Part shown: piece after piece, positions 1-5,877 of the stretch
How the letters are laid out: every line of letters starts with the position of its first letter
How positions within the stretch are numbered: the first letter of the stretch is position 1
Source: an uncultured Clostridia bacterium
GTDB taxonomy: Bacteria; Bacillota; Clostridia; Christensenellales; Pumilibacteraceae
Direction of reading: 5' to 3'
Length of the DNA: 11,012 nt
Assembly: GCA_934277845.1 (NCBI GenBank)
Contig: CAKQVV010000049.1
Span: 1-11,012 of the forward strand
Made by a program: the position numbers and the translations under genes
The notes under the pieces: generated by a model
Seen by the model: the letters and a program-made list of their open reading frames with translations, nothing else
What the model was told of the DNA's origin: nothing
Database searches by the model: none

Positions 1-845
1 GCTTCGGGCAGGCGTTCGATCTGCTCCCAGAACGGCGGAGCGATCACGCGCGCCGCGTCTGCGAGCGTCAGTCCCTTTTTGCGGTTGAGAAAGTCGATAA
101 TGTAGGTGATGACTTCGGTGTCGGTGAGCAGCGTGCATTTGTAGCCGTAGCTTTCGATATAGCGGCGGTTGGCGTCGTAACTGGAAATTTCGCCGTTGTG
201 AACGACGGTGTAGTCAAGGAGAGAAAACGGGTGCGCGCCGCCCCACCAGCCCGGGGTGTTGGTGGGATAACGCCCGTGCGCCGTCCAGCAGTGTCCCTTG
301 TATTCGTCGAGGCGGTAAAACTCGCCCACGTCCTCGGGGAAGCCCACCGCTTTGAAAACGCCCATATTCTTGCCGCTGGAAAAGACGTACGCGCCGTCGA
401 TCTTGCGGTTTATATTTATCACGCACTTGACGACGAATTCCTTTTCGTCGAGTTGCGAAGCGGTCAGTTTGGTGGGCAGCGGCGAAACGAAATACCGCCA
501 GATAAGCGGTTCGTCGGTGATCCTCGGGTGCTTGCGCGTGGGGATTCTCGACAGGTTAACTATGTCGAAATGCTCGTTTAAGAACTGCTCGGTGCTTTCG
601 CGCGCGTGCATGTCGTTGTAGAAAACGTGCAGGGCGTACTGATCCTTGTACTCGGGGTAGATGCCGTAGCCGGCAAAGCCGCCGCCCAAGCCGTTGGAGC
701 GGTCGTGCATGTATGAAATCGACTGCACGATCCTGTCGCCGGGGATCCGCTCGCCTTTTTTCGAGAAATAGCCGCTTATCGCGCATCCCGACGGGATCCG
801 CACGTTGCCCTCGGCGTATTTGTTTGTCCGATCGAAATAAGTCAT
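1..845 (-). CDS. Glutamate synthase glutamine amidotransferase (class II) subunit, partial at its C-terminus
   Basis: The minus-strand frame from the ATG at 845 stays open to the left edge (281 complete codons). It encodes the glutaminase domain of glutamate synthase, which hydrolyses glutamine to glutamate and passes ammonia to the FMN-containing synthase part. Visible landmarks are SGCAISGYFSKKG with the presumed nucleophile Cys21, MHDRSNGLGGGFAGYGIYP, GHCWTAHGRYPTNTPGWWGG, the oxyanion-type HNGEISSYDANRR and TDTEVITYIIDFL. These match the stand-alone domain 1 proteins (COG0067) of Clostridia and archaea, usually about 360 residues, so roughly a quarter is missing. The Cys is not residue 2, so a short propeptide must be removed, as in large-subunit GltB. 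An AAAGGA sequence lies about 6 nt before the ATG. In other genomes the FMN and GXGXG subunits follow in the same operon, which here would lie beyond the left edge. Family assignment is sure; the operon is inferred. Confidence 0.93.
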   Translation of the reverse strand, partial: MTYFDRTNKYAEGNVRIPSGCAISGYFSKKGERIPGDRIVQSISYMHDRSNGLGGGFAGYGIYPEYKDQYALHVFYNDMHARESTEQFLNEHFDIVNLSRIPTRKHPRITDEPLIWRYFVSPLPTKLTASQLDEKEFVVKCVININRKIDGAYVFSSGKNMGVFKAVGFPEDVGEFYRLDEYKGHCWTAHGRYPTNTPGWWGGAHPFSLLDYTVVHNGEISSYDANRRYIESYGYKCTLLTDTEVITYIIDFLNRKKGLTLADAARVIAPPFWEQIERLPE

Positions 846-893
846 GTTTTGTCCTTTCCCTGTGGTTCCGGCAAGGATTTTTTCGCATTTTCG

Positions 894-916
894 GTATTAC
901 AAAATCGCCGTAATAC
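894..916 (-). promoter_or_regulatory. Perfect inverted repeat in the amidotransferase leader
   Basis: GTATTAC (894-900) and GTAATAC (910-916) form a 7-bp perfect inverted repeat around a 9-nt spacer. It lies within the roughly 113-nt leader expected from the promoter at 966-994. It could be an RNA hairpin or an operator for a dimeric regulator. No U-run follows on the minus strand, so it is not an intrinsic terminator. Confidence 0.4.
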
Positions 917-965
917 GAAAAAAAGACGGCGCGAAAAACATCGCGACGTCCTTGTCGATAGCCGT

Positions 966-994
966 ATAATAGCACTTCGCCGTGCTTTTGTCAA
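966..994 (-). promoter_or_regulatory. Sigma-A type promoter for the glutamate synthase subunit gene
   Basis: Read on the minus strand, a perfect -35 box TTGACA (989-994) is followed by a 17-nt spacer and -10 box TATTAT (966-971). This predicts a start near 959 and a leader of about 113 nt before the ATG at 845. Consensus match and spacing are close to ideal. Confidence 0.8.
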
Positions 995-1009
995 ATAAAT
1001 CGCGGGCAT

Positions 1010-1038
1010 TTGACGGGAAAAGTTTTTTGCGGTATAAT
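1010..1038 (+). promoter_or_regulatory. Sigma-A type promoter for the two-TM protein gene (and perhaps the YetF-like gene)
   Basis: A -35 box TTGACG (1010-1015), a 17-nt spacer and a perfect -10 box TATAAT (1033-1038) predict a start near 1045, only about 22 nt before the ATG at 1067. Its -35 box lies 15 bp from that of the divergent promoter, so the two polymerases would bind back to back. Confidence 0.8.
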
Positions 1039-1066
1039 ACGATAAAATCGGTCGGGGACGGGGCTT

Positions 1067-1738
1067 ATGGCAAAAGATAATACCGAAAAGGAAATAAAAC
1101 GCGCGGCGGAAAACGTGAAGTCGGTGCGGACGAACGCTTATCTCGTGGGGCGCGGTCAAGCCGCGGCGGTGCTGATTGCGGGCGCGGTCATGCTCGCCGC
1201 GCTGTGTTGTTATTCGTTCGTAAAAAACCGGACGGCGGGTATAGTTTCGCTGGTCGCGATCGGCGCGTGCGCCACGTTCATAATAGGACTTTACGCCGCG
1301 ATCCGCGCAAAAGGTCCGCTTAACTTCATTACGGTGTATTCCCGCGCCGCCGACGGCACCGAAACGGTTTTGCAGCGGCTCGGCAAAAACAAGTTTGTGT
1401 TCGCGCACGGCAAATGCGTCGTGACCTACGACCGCGGCTGCGTCGCCGGCGGCAAGATTTATCGCGAAGATTTACGCTGGGACTGGTTCGCGGGTGAGGA
1501 GTTCGAGTTCGTCAAAAACCTTAATTCGCGCGACAAAAAGTACCGCTCGGCTCGCGGCGTGCTGTGTCTGCGCGACGGCGAAGTCTATTATGCCGAAACG
1601 GGCAAAGCGCGGCTGCGCTATTCGGACGTGAACGGCAGCACGGACAAGATCGCCGTGCCCGCCGAATTTTACCGCGCGATAGTCCGCGTGTGCCCCGACG
1701 AAAAACAACGCGCGTTTATCCGCCCGGACGAAAAATAA
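1067..1738 (+). CDS. Unrecognised membrane protein with two TM segments
   Basis: This 223-residue protein belongs to no family I recognise. Residues 1-30 are charged, with many Lys/Glu. Two hydrophobic helices follow at about 32-52 and 56-79, joined by a very short loop containing KNRT, so N- and C-termini should lie on the same side of the membrane. The remaining roughly 140 residues are polar and mixed alpha/beta in appearance, with short alternating hydrophobic stretches such as KFVFAHGKCVVTY and GVLCLRDGEVYYAE. The positive-inside rule suggests a cytoplasmic soluble domain. The ATG at 1067 is chosen because the consensus promoter ends about 29 nt upstream. The ribosome site is only a weak GGGGACGGGG. 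It is co-directional with the YetF-like gene 66 nt downstream and may share its transcript. It is intact, with a TAA stop. Confidence 0.75.
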   Translation: MAKDNTEKEIKRAAENVKSVRTNAYLVGRGQAAAVLIAGAVMLAALCCYSFVKNRTAGIVSLVAIGACATFIIGLYAAIRAKGPLNFITVYSRAADGTETVLQRLGKNKFVFAHGKCVVTYDRGCVAGGKIYREDLRWDWFAGEEFEFVKNLNSRDKKYRSARGVLCLRDGEVYYAETGKARLRYSDVNGSTDKIAVPAEFYRAIVRVCPDEKQRAFIRPDEK

Positions 1739-1769
1739 AACAAGATTAAAACGGCGTATTTGCGGAAAT

Positions 1770-1804
1770 AATTACCTTTGATTTTTATCGGAGGTAATTT
1801 TTTT
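1770..1804 (+). promoter_or_regulatory. Hairpin sequestering the ribosome binding site, followed by a U-run
   Basis: Bases 1770-1781 and 1788-1799 can form a 12-bp stem (AATTACCT pairing with AGGTAATT, then two G-U pairs, G-C and A-U) around a 6-nt loop. The Shine-Dalgarno GGAGGT at 1790-1795 is entirely in the descending arm, and the stem runs into a T-tract ending at 1804, directly before the ATG. The structure could block translation initiation, end transcription coming from the upstream gene, or both. Confidence 0.6.
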
Positions 1805-2521
1805 ATGAATATGTACGTCGAGGCGCTGCTTCGCACGCTGTTGTCGATAGTGGTAATCTTCGTTCTCGCGCGGCTCAACGGCGCGAAACAGGTGTCGCAG
1901 CTCACGTTCTACGACTATATCGTGGGCATTTCCGCCGGCTCGATTTCCGCCGCCATGTGTATCGAAGAGGACATTGACATTTGGGTATGCCTTATCGGCG
2001 TGACGATATTTATGCTGTCGTCGCTGTTCTTCTCGGTACTCACGTCGAAAAGTATAATACTCAGGCGGCTGTTCACCGGTCAGGCGGTGTTTCTCGTCGA
2101 CAAGGGCGAAATCTGTTACGACGGCATGCGGCGGGCGCACTTCGATCTCAACGACCTGATGCGCGAACTGCGCGCACAGGGCTACTTTGATTTCAATCAA
2201 GTCTATTACGCGATACTCGAAGCCAACGGCAACCTGTCCGTCATGCCCAAAGCCGGCGATCGTCCGCTCACCGCCGCCGAGTCGGGCGTTTTGCTCCCCG
2301 AGGACGGGCTGCTCGCCAACGTCGTTCTCGACGGCAAAATCATGAAAGGAAATCTGTCCGCGTTCGGCAAAACGCCCGACTGGCTGCGCGCCGAACTCGA
2401 TCGTCAGGGTGTCGCCGCGCTCCGCGACGTCATGCTCGCCACGCTCAACGAGGACGGCGAACTCAACGTGTATTTCAAAAACAAGGATCGGGAAAAAACC
2501 GCGCGCACTATTTTTCAGTAG
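1805..2521 (+). CDS. YetF/DUF421 family membrane protein
   Basis: This 238-residue protein has the layout of the Bacillus YetF/YdfS/YkjA (DUF421) family. Three membrane helices lie at about 6-22, 38-52 and 58-79, with the family signature between and within the first two: ARLNGAKQVSQLTFYDYIVG. A cytoplasmic YetF C-terminal domain follows in two halves. Residues 83-148 include LFTGQAVFLVDKGEI, DLMRELRAQGYFDFNQVYYA and ILEANGNLSV; a second, shorter half covers about 165-225. Length fits the family (about 220-290). The biochemical role is unknown; several Bacillus members are sporulation or stress linked. The start is the ATG at 1805, with GGAGGT 9 nt upstream; an in-frame TTG at 1778 lies before the ribosome site and is not used. 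Expression may be controlled by the hairpin that hides this site. The gene is convergent with the regulator gene, 97 nt apart, and no obvious terminator is visible in that gap. Confidence 0.9.
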   Translation: MNMYVEALLRTLLSIVVIFVLARLNGAKQVSQLTFYDYIVGISAGSISAAMCIEEDIDIWVCLIGVTIFMLSSLFFSVLTSKSIILRRLFTGQAVFLVDKGEICYDGMRRAHFDLNDLMRELRAQGYFDFNQVYYAILEANGNLSVMPKAGDRPLTAAESGVLLPEDGLLANVVLDGKIMKGNLSAFGKTPDWLRAELDRQGVAALRDVMLATLNEDGELNVYFKNKDREKTARTIFQ

Positions 2522-2618
2522 CGGCGCGGCGGGGGATTAAAAATAAGTATTAAATTCAACGGATCCGATTCCGGCAAACGGACAACAACGGATATACGCC
2601 GTCATCGCGCAATGTAAA

Positions 2619-4244
2619 TCATTGATCCCCGGTTTCCTGTTTCAGCAACGTTGCATAGCGCAGCATGTGTTTGCGCGAAGACACGTCGAGTTTTTCCAGA
2701 ATGTTGTGGTTGTGGAATTTGAGCGTGCTTTCGCGGATATTGAGAATTTCGGCGATTTCTTTCGCGGTTTTGCCTTGCAAATAGAGATCGAAAACAGTTT
2801 TTTCCGTTTTCGTCAGTTCTTTCAGTCCGATTTTGAACGCTTCGTAGTTGTCCGGATCGATTTCGTTTTTACGGGAATAAGCAAGTCGCTCGATTTCCGC
2901 CTGTCGCTTGTCGATTTCGGCGGTCTGGGTTTCGGCGACGATCGAGAGTTCGTCGTTCCGGCGTTTCAGTTTGTCCGTTTCCAGATCGCGCAGTCTGTCC
3001 TGTTCGGCAAGGTAGACGAACAAGTCGTCGATTTCGATAATGTCGGATTTTGTTTCGGCGTGTTCCTGTTTGCGTATTTTTTCCATGCTTTTTATCACGG
3101 GCGCAACGAATTTTCGCGAAAAAACGACGCAAAGCGCAACGGCGGTAAACACCAACAAAAAGCACACCAGTACGATTCTTGTCACGTTAACAGCCACGGT
3201 CTTGTCAAATTCGCGTTTTGGTTGCATAACCGCAAGAGTATAGTCCGCGTTGAAAACGGTCACTTTTTTTTCGACGGCAACGAACTTGCTTTCGCCGCTG
3301 AACTCGGTGAGATTGCCTTTCATTTTTCTGGGGACAAGCGTACCGCCGGGCTTTAAAGAGTAGCCGCCGAGGACGCCCGTCCAAAAGATATTTTCACAGT
3401 CGATTTCGCCGTTTTCGGTCGTTCTGGAAAAAGTACAGGTCAATTGCTCGAATATTGTGGGCTGAGCGAAATAATCCTTGAAGTAATTGCCGGAAATCTC
3501 AAAACCGCATATACCGTAAAACGAGTTGTCCGCGCCGTAAATCGGAGTCAGGACAGCCATTGCTTTTTCGCTTGTTCCGCTAAGAGTAAATATGTCGGAA
3601 AGTATCGATTTTTTCCCGTCGGCGTTTTTTTCGATAAACAAGTCTTCCAGTCCCGGCACGAGTTCGGTTTTGAATTCCAGTCTCCATTTACGATGCGGCA
3701 TCACGCCGTTTTCTCTTCCGAGTCCCGCATTGCCTCTGAACAACAGCAACGTTTCGTCCGTGCGGTCAAGGGTGCTGCGCTGAAAGTATAATCCGGTCCT
3801 GGAATTGCCCGGGTTTGCCGTGCTTGTGTTTACGGTTGCGTTCAGTATAATAAACGCGCCCGACGCGTCCGACTTCAACAGTTCTTCTTTAAGTTTCGGG
3901 AAAAGCGCTTTTTGCACGCCTTCCGTATGCGATTGAGAATCGTCGAGCGCGCTCAAATCGATTCCGTTTTCGGTCAGGTAACCGTCTGTTATTGCCGAAG
4001 AATCGGTTGCGAGCATTTCGCTCATCATCGAAAGATCGTCGAAGTATTTTTCGATTTGTCTGGTATAAAACTCGTTTTGAAAAGTGAGATCGTTCGAGTA
4101 TTTTTGCGTCGTTGTCGAGAACTGCCCGACGAAAAACAAGCCGACTCCGATGAAAATAACGACGACGAGAACAAGCGTAAGCATATATAACAAAAGTTTA
4201 CGCCACATAGACATTTTTCTTTTTTTGAAATCCATGATCTTCAT
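2619..4244 (-). CDS. Membrane-anchored LuxR-type transcriptional regulator with extracytoplasmic sensor domain
   Basis: This 541-residue one-component sensor-regulator starts with a basic N-terminus (FKKRKMSMWRK) and a membrane helix at about 16-39. A large extracytoplasmic region of about 40-350 follows, whose size and pattern resemble dCache-type ligand-binding domains. It includes a membrane-proximal helix with YTRQIEKYFDDLSMMSEM and a GICGFEISGNYFKDYF segment. A second helix spans about 355-375, followed by a HAMP-like or coiled-coil linker rich in charged residues (about 380-455). The C-terminal LuxR/GerE helix-turn-helix at about 476-533 shows LTKTEKTVFDLYLQGKTAKE and STLKFHNHNILEKLDVSSR. 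The DNA-binding end would be cytoplasmic and tethered to the membrane. No kinase or receiver domain is present. The gene lies 27 nt after a substrate-binding lipoprotein gene in the same operon. The ATG at 4244 has a GGAG 11 nt upstream; a second ATG three codons on is also possible. Ligand and targets are unknown; the dCache assignment is by appearance only. Confidence 0.9.
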   Translation of the reverse strand: MKIMDFKKRKMSMWRKLLLYMLTLVLVVVIFIGVGLFFVGQFSTTTQKYSNDLTFQNEFYTRQIEKYFDDLSMMSEMLATDSSAITDGYLTENGIDLSALDDSQSHTEGVQKALFPKLKEELLKSDASGAFIILNATVNTSTANPGNSRTGLYFQRSTLDRTDETLLLFRGNAGLGRENGVMPHRKWRLEFKTELVPGLEDLFIEKNADGKKSILSDIFTLSGTSEKAMAVLTPIYGADNSFYGICGFEISGNYFKDYFAQPTIFEQLTCTFSRTTENGEIDCENIFWTGVLGGYSLKPGGTLVPRKMKGNLTEFSGESKFVAVEKKVTVFNADYTLAVMQPKREFDKTVAVNVTRIVLVCFLLVFTAVALCVVFSRKFVAPVIKSMEKIRKQEHAETKSDIIEIDDLFVYLAEQDRLRDLETDKLKRRNDELSIVAETQTAEIDKRQAEIERLAYSRKNEIDPDNYEAFKIGLKELTKTEKTVFDLYLQGKTAKEIAEILNIRESTLKFHNHNILEKLDVSSRKHMLRYATLLKQETGDQ

Positions 4245-4271
4245 TGTTCCGGTTGCTCCGAGGCTTTTCGG

Positions 4272-5618
4272 TCAGGCGACGGAATAAAGAGCGGCTCTCA
4301 ATTCCGCAACGATCTGTTCGCAGGTTTCACCGTTTGCGTATCGGGTTTCGAGGTTTTTCTGAATACTGCGGATTTTGTCGTACAACGCGTACACTTTGTT
4401 GTAATAGCCGTCAAAAGCCGGTTCCTTTTCGAAATCGCAAGCCGCGACCGTTAAAGACAAGGCGTTATAAAGGTTTTTGTACGCTTCCGAATTAAAAGAA
4501 GTTTCGACGATTTTGTCGAAAGCGCCTGTTCTTACGGGCATATAACCCGTCGAAAGAGCGAATTCCAGGTTGCGTTTTTCTTCGGTAAACCAACGCGCGA
4601 AAACGGTTGCCGCCTCGGCTTTGCGTGCGGTCGTTTTGTACGCGCAAAGCCCGACGCCCGCCTGAGTGGCGACTTTTCGTTTGTCTTTTTGTTGCGGCAT
4701 GGGCAAAACTTTCAGATTCATTTTTTCCGACGTATTGTCGGGATAGGTGATTTCGTCGTTGTAATAGAGGACGGAAGCCGACGAACCGATGCCGGCACAG
4801 GTTTGTCCCGTCATGACCTGCGTGTTTGAATACATATCGGACACGATGACGTGTCCTTTTGCGATGGACGCGGCAAACGCGTCGTACGCCCTTAACAACG
4901 CGGGGTTGTTTGCGTCGTACCAGCCGTCTTTGTAAGAAATGCTTTCTCCGTCGGATACGGCGCACAGTTCGGCAAGTCTGATAAGAAAGTCTATCGCGCA
5001 GAACGGCTTGCCGCCCGACCACTCGTAATATTTTTCGGCAACGGCGAAAAAGCCGTCCCAGGTTTCGAGGTCGGAAAGCGAAACGTTCTTGTCGGCGGCG
5101 AACCTGTCGAAAACTCCGCCTGCGACAAAAAGCATATACGTTGATTTCGAAACCGGGAAAACGCAAAGGCTGTCGTCAACCGTTCCGTCGTCCAGAAAGT
5201 CGGGAACAAAAGAATCCAGTTCGCTTTGAGAAAAACGGTCCTTCCAGTTCAAAAGAACGCCCGTTCCGAGATTCCGCGCGTCGCCCGCATGACAAAAGAA
5301 CAGATCGGGCATATCTTTGGAGCCGGCTTTGTCCGTCTGCGCGTCTTTGAGTTTTTTGCCGATTTGCGAGGCGTTGGACATCAGCGTAACGTTTATGACG
5401 ATTCCTTTTTCCTTGCCGACCGTTGCGTTGAATTGCTCGATATAATCGTTCATCGGAGAATTGACCTGTTCGCCGTAGACGTGCCACATTGTGAGAGTGG
5501 TCGGTTTTCCGGGATCGAGCAAAGTATTGTTTTTGTCGCATGCGGTCAAAGCAAAAGGCGTCGCAAGCATCGCAACGACGATAAATAATGAAAGTATTCT
5601 TTCGGTATAGTGTCTCAT
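4272..5618 (-). CDS. ABC transporter extracellular substrate-binding lipoprotein (family 1, sugar type)
   Basis: The 448-residue protein begins with a lipoprotein signal: basic start, hydrophobic stretch at 8-24 and lipobox LTAC with the acylated Cys27. The mature part opens with TTLTMWHVYGEQ and NDYIEQFNATVGKEKGIVIN, the typical first strand and helix of family 1 binding proteins that bind sugars or polyols. It ends with the usual C-terminal helices (LETRYANGETCEQIVAELR). Intermediate segments such as AGVGLCAYKTTARKAEAATV also fit the fold. Length is normal (about 410-460). The start chosen is the ATG at 5618, with GGAG 8 nt upstream and a clean signal peptide; the frame is open further upstream to 5765, but that extension would place charged, Gly/Pro-rich sequence before the signal. 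No permease or ATPase gene is adjacent. The next gene, 27 nt downstream, is a membrane LuxR regulator, suggesting the protein presents a ligand to the regulator or serves a transporter encoded elsewhere. The substrate cannot be told. Confidence 0.9.
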   Translation of the reverse strand: MRHYTERILSLFIVVAMLATPFALTACDKNNTLLDPGKPTTLTMWHVYGEQVNSPMNDYIEQFNATVGKEKGIVINVTLMSNASQIGKKLKDAQTDKAGSKDMPDLFFCHAGDARNLGTGVLLNWKDRFSQSELDSFVPDFLDDGTVDDSLCVFPVSKSTYMLFVAGGVFDRFAADKNVSLSDLETWDGFFAVAEKYYEWSGGKPFCAIDFLIRLAELCAVSDGESISYKDGWYDANNPALLRAYDAFAASIAKGHVIVSDMYSNTQVMTGQTCAGIGSSASVLYYNDEITYPDNTSEKMNLKVLPMPQQKDKRKVATQAGVGLCAYKTTARKAEAATVFARWFTEEKRNLEFALSTGYMPVRTGAFDKIVETSFNSEAYKNLYNALSLTVAACDFEKEPAFDGYYNKVYALYDKIRSIQKNLETRYANGETCEQIVAELRAALYSVA

Positions 5619-5776
5619 GTTGATTCTCCGTTGTCCGGTTGAAGGGGGTGTTTGTCCCCCCCCCGCAGCAGAAAAGCCACGATTTTTTTCGGATTTTCCC
5701 CACCTTTTTGCGGTTTGGGTGGGGGGAAACATTGCGTTTCTTTGATATACTTTCCATGCATCCAAATGCTGTAAGC
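5619..5776 (-). other. Structured 5' leader of the binding protein-regulator operon
   Basis: From the start point predicted by the promoter at 5783-5811, the mRNA has about 158 nt before the ATG. Two stems are visible on the minus strand: CCCCACC/GGTGGGG (5718-5724 with 5698-5704, 13-nt loop), and GGGGG/CCCCC (5656-5660 with 5644-5648, 7-nt loop). The second lies about 26 nt before the start codon. Neither is followed by a U-run. I do not recognise a known riboswitch class. Confidence 0.45.
5656..5664 (-). repeat. Homopolymeric G9 tract in the operon leader
   Basis: Nine consecutive C on the plus strand (G on the transcript) lie 38-46 nt upstream of the ATG of the binding protein. Five of these G form one arm of a leader hairpin, so a change in tract length could alter the stem. 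It is the longest G or C run that I noticed in the window. Confidence 0.8.
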
Positions 5777-5794
5777 ATTTATATTATAGCATTT
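5764..5794. promoter_or_regulatory. Operator-like repeats overlapping the sensor operon promoter
   Basis: AAATGCT (5764-5770) and AGCATTT (5774-5780) form a perfect 7-bp palindrome around GTA. A second AGCATTT lies at 5788-5794, 14 bp from the first. The elements sit over the predicted start point and on both sides of the -10 box, where a bound regulator would block transcription. The membrane LuxR protein of the same operon is a candidate binder, which is inference. Confidence 0.5.
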
Positions 5795-5811
5795 GTGCGT
5801 GCGGAAGTCAA
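5783..5811 (-). promoter_or_regulatory. Sigma-A type promoter of the binding protein-regulator operon
   Basis: On the minus strand, -35 box TTGACT (5806-5811), a 17-nt spacer and a perfect -10 box TATAAT (5783-5788) predict transcription from about 5776 toward the genes at 5618-2619. Confidence 0.8.
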
Positions 5812-5877
5812 TTCGTATGCGCCGCAACAAGCGAAACGACGCATAAAAAATTACCGGAATTAAAAGGAGCAACGATT

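Noticed and set aside
1778..1804. TTG start nine codons upstream for the YetF-like protein
   Set aside because: The Shine-Dalgarno sequence lies between this TTG and the ATG at 1805, and the family start aligns with the ATG.
2522..2618. Bidirectional terminator between the convergent genes
   Set aside because: The gap contains CGGATCCG and scattered CGGAT/ATCCG pieces but no stem followed by a T-run on either strand.
2622..3356. A 244-codon plus-strand frame opposite the LuxR-type gene
   Set aside because: The product is Phe/Val-rich, as expected from the complement of Glu/Lys-rich codons. The minus-strand HTH and TM features are unambiguous.
5619..5765. N-terminal extension of the binding lipoprotein to an ATG at 5765
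   Set aside because: It would put about 49 charged or Gly/Pro-rich residues before a complete lipoprotein signal, and it starts without a ribosome site. The ATG at 5618 has a GGAG at the right distance.
5795..5877. A promoter for the large surface protein gene
   Set aside because: The best pair (TTGTGC at 5793-5798 and TATGCG at 5816-5821) is weak. No consensus promoter can be supported, so none is listed.
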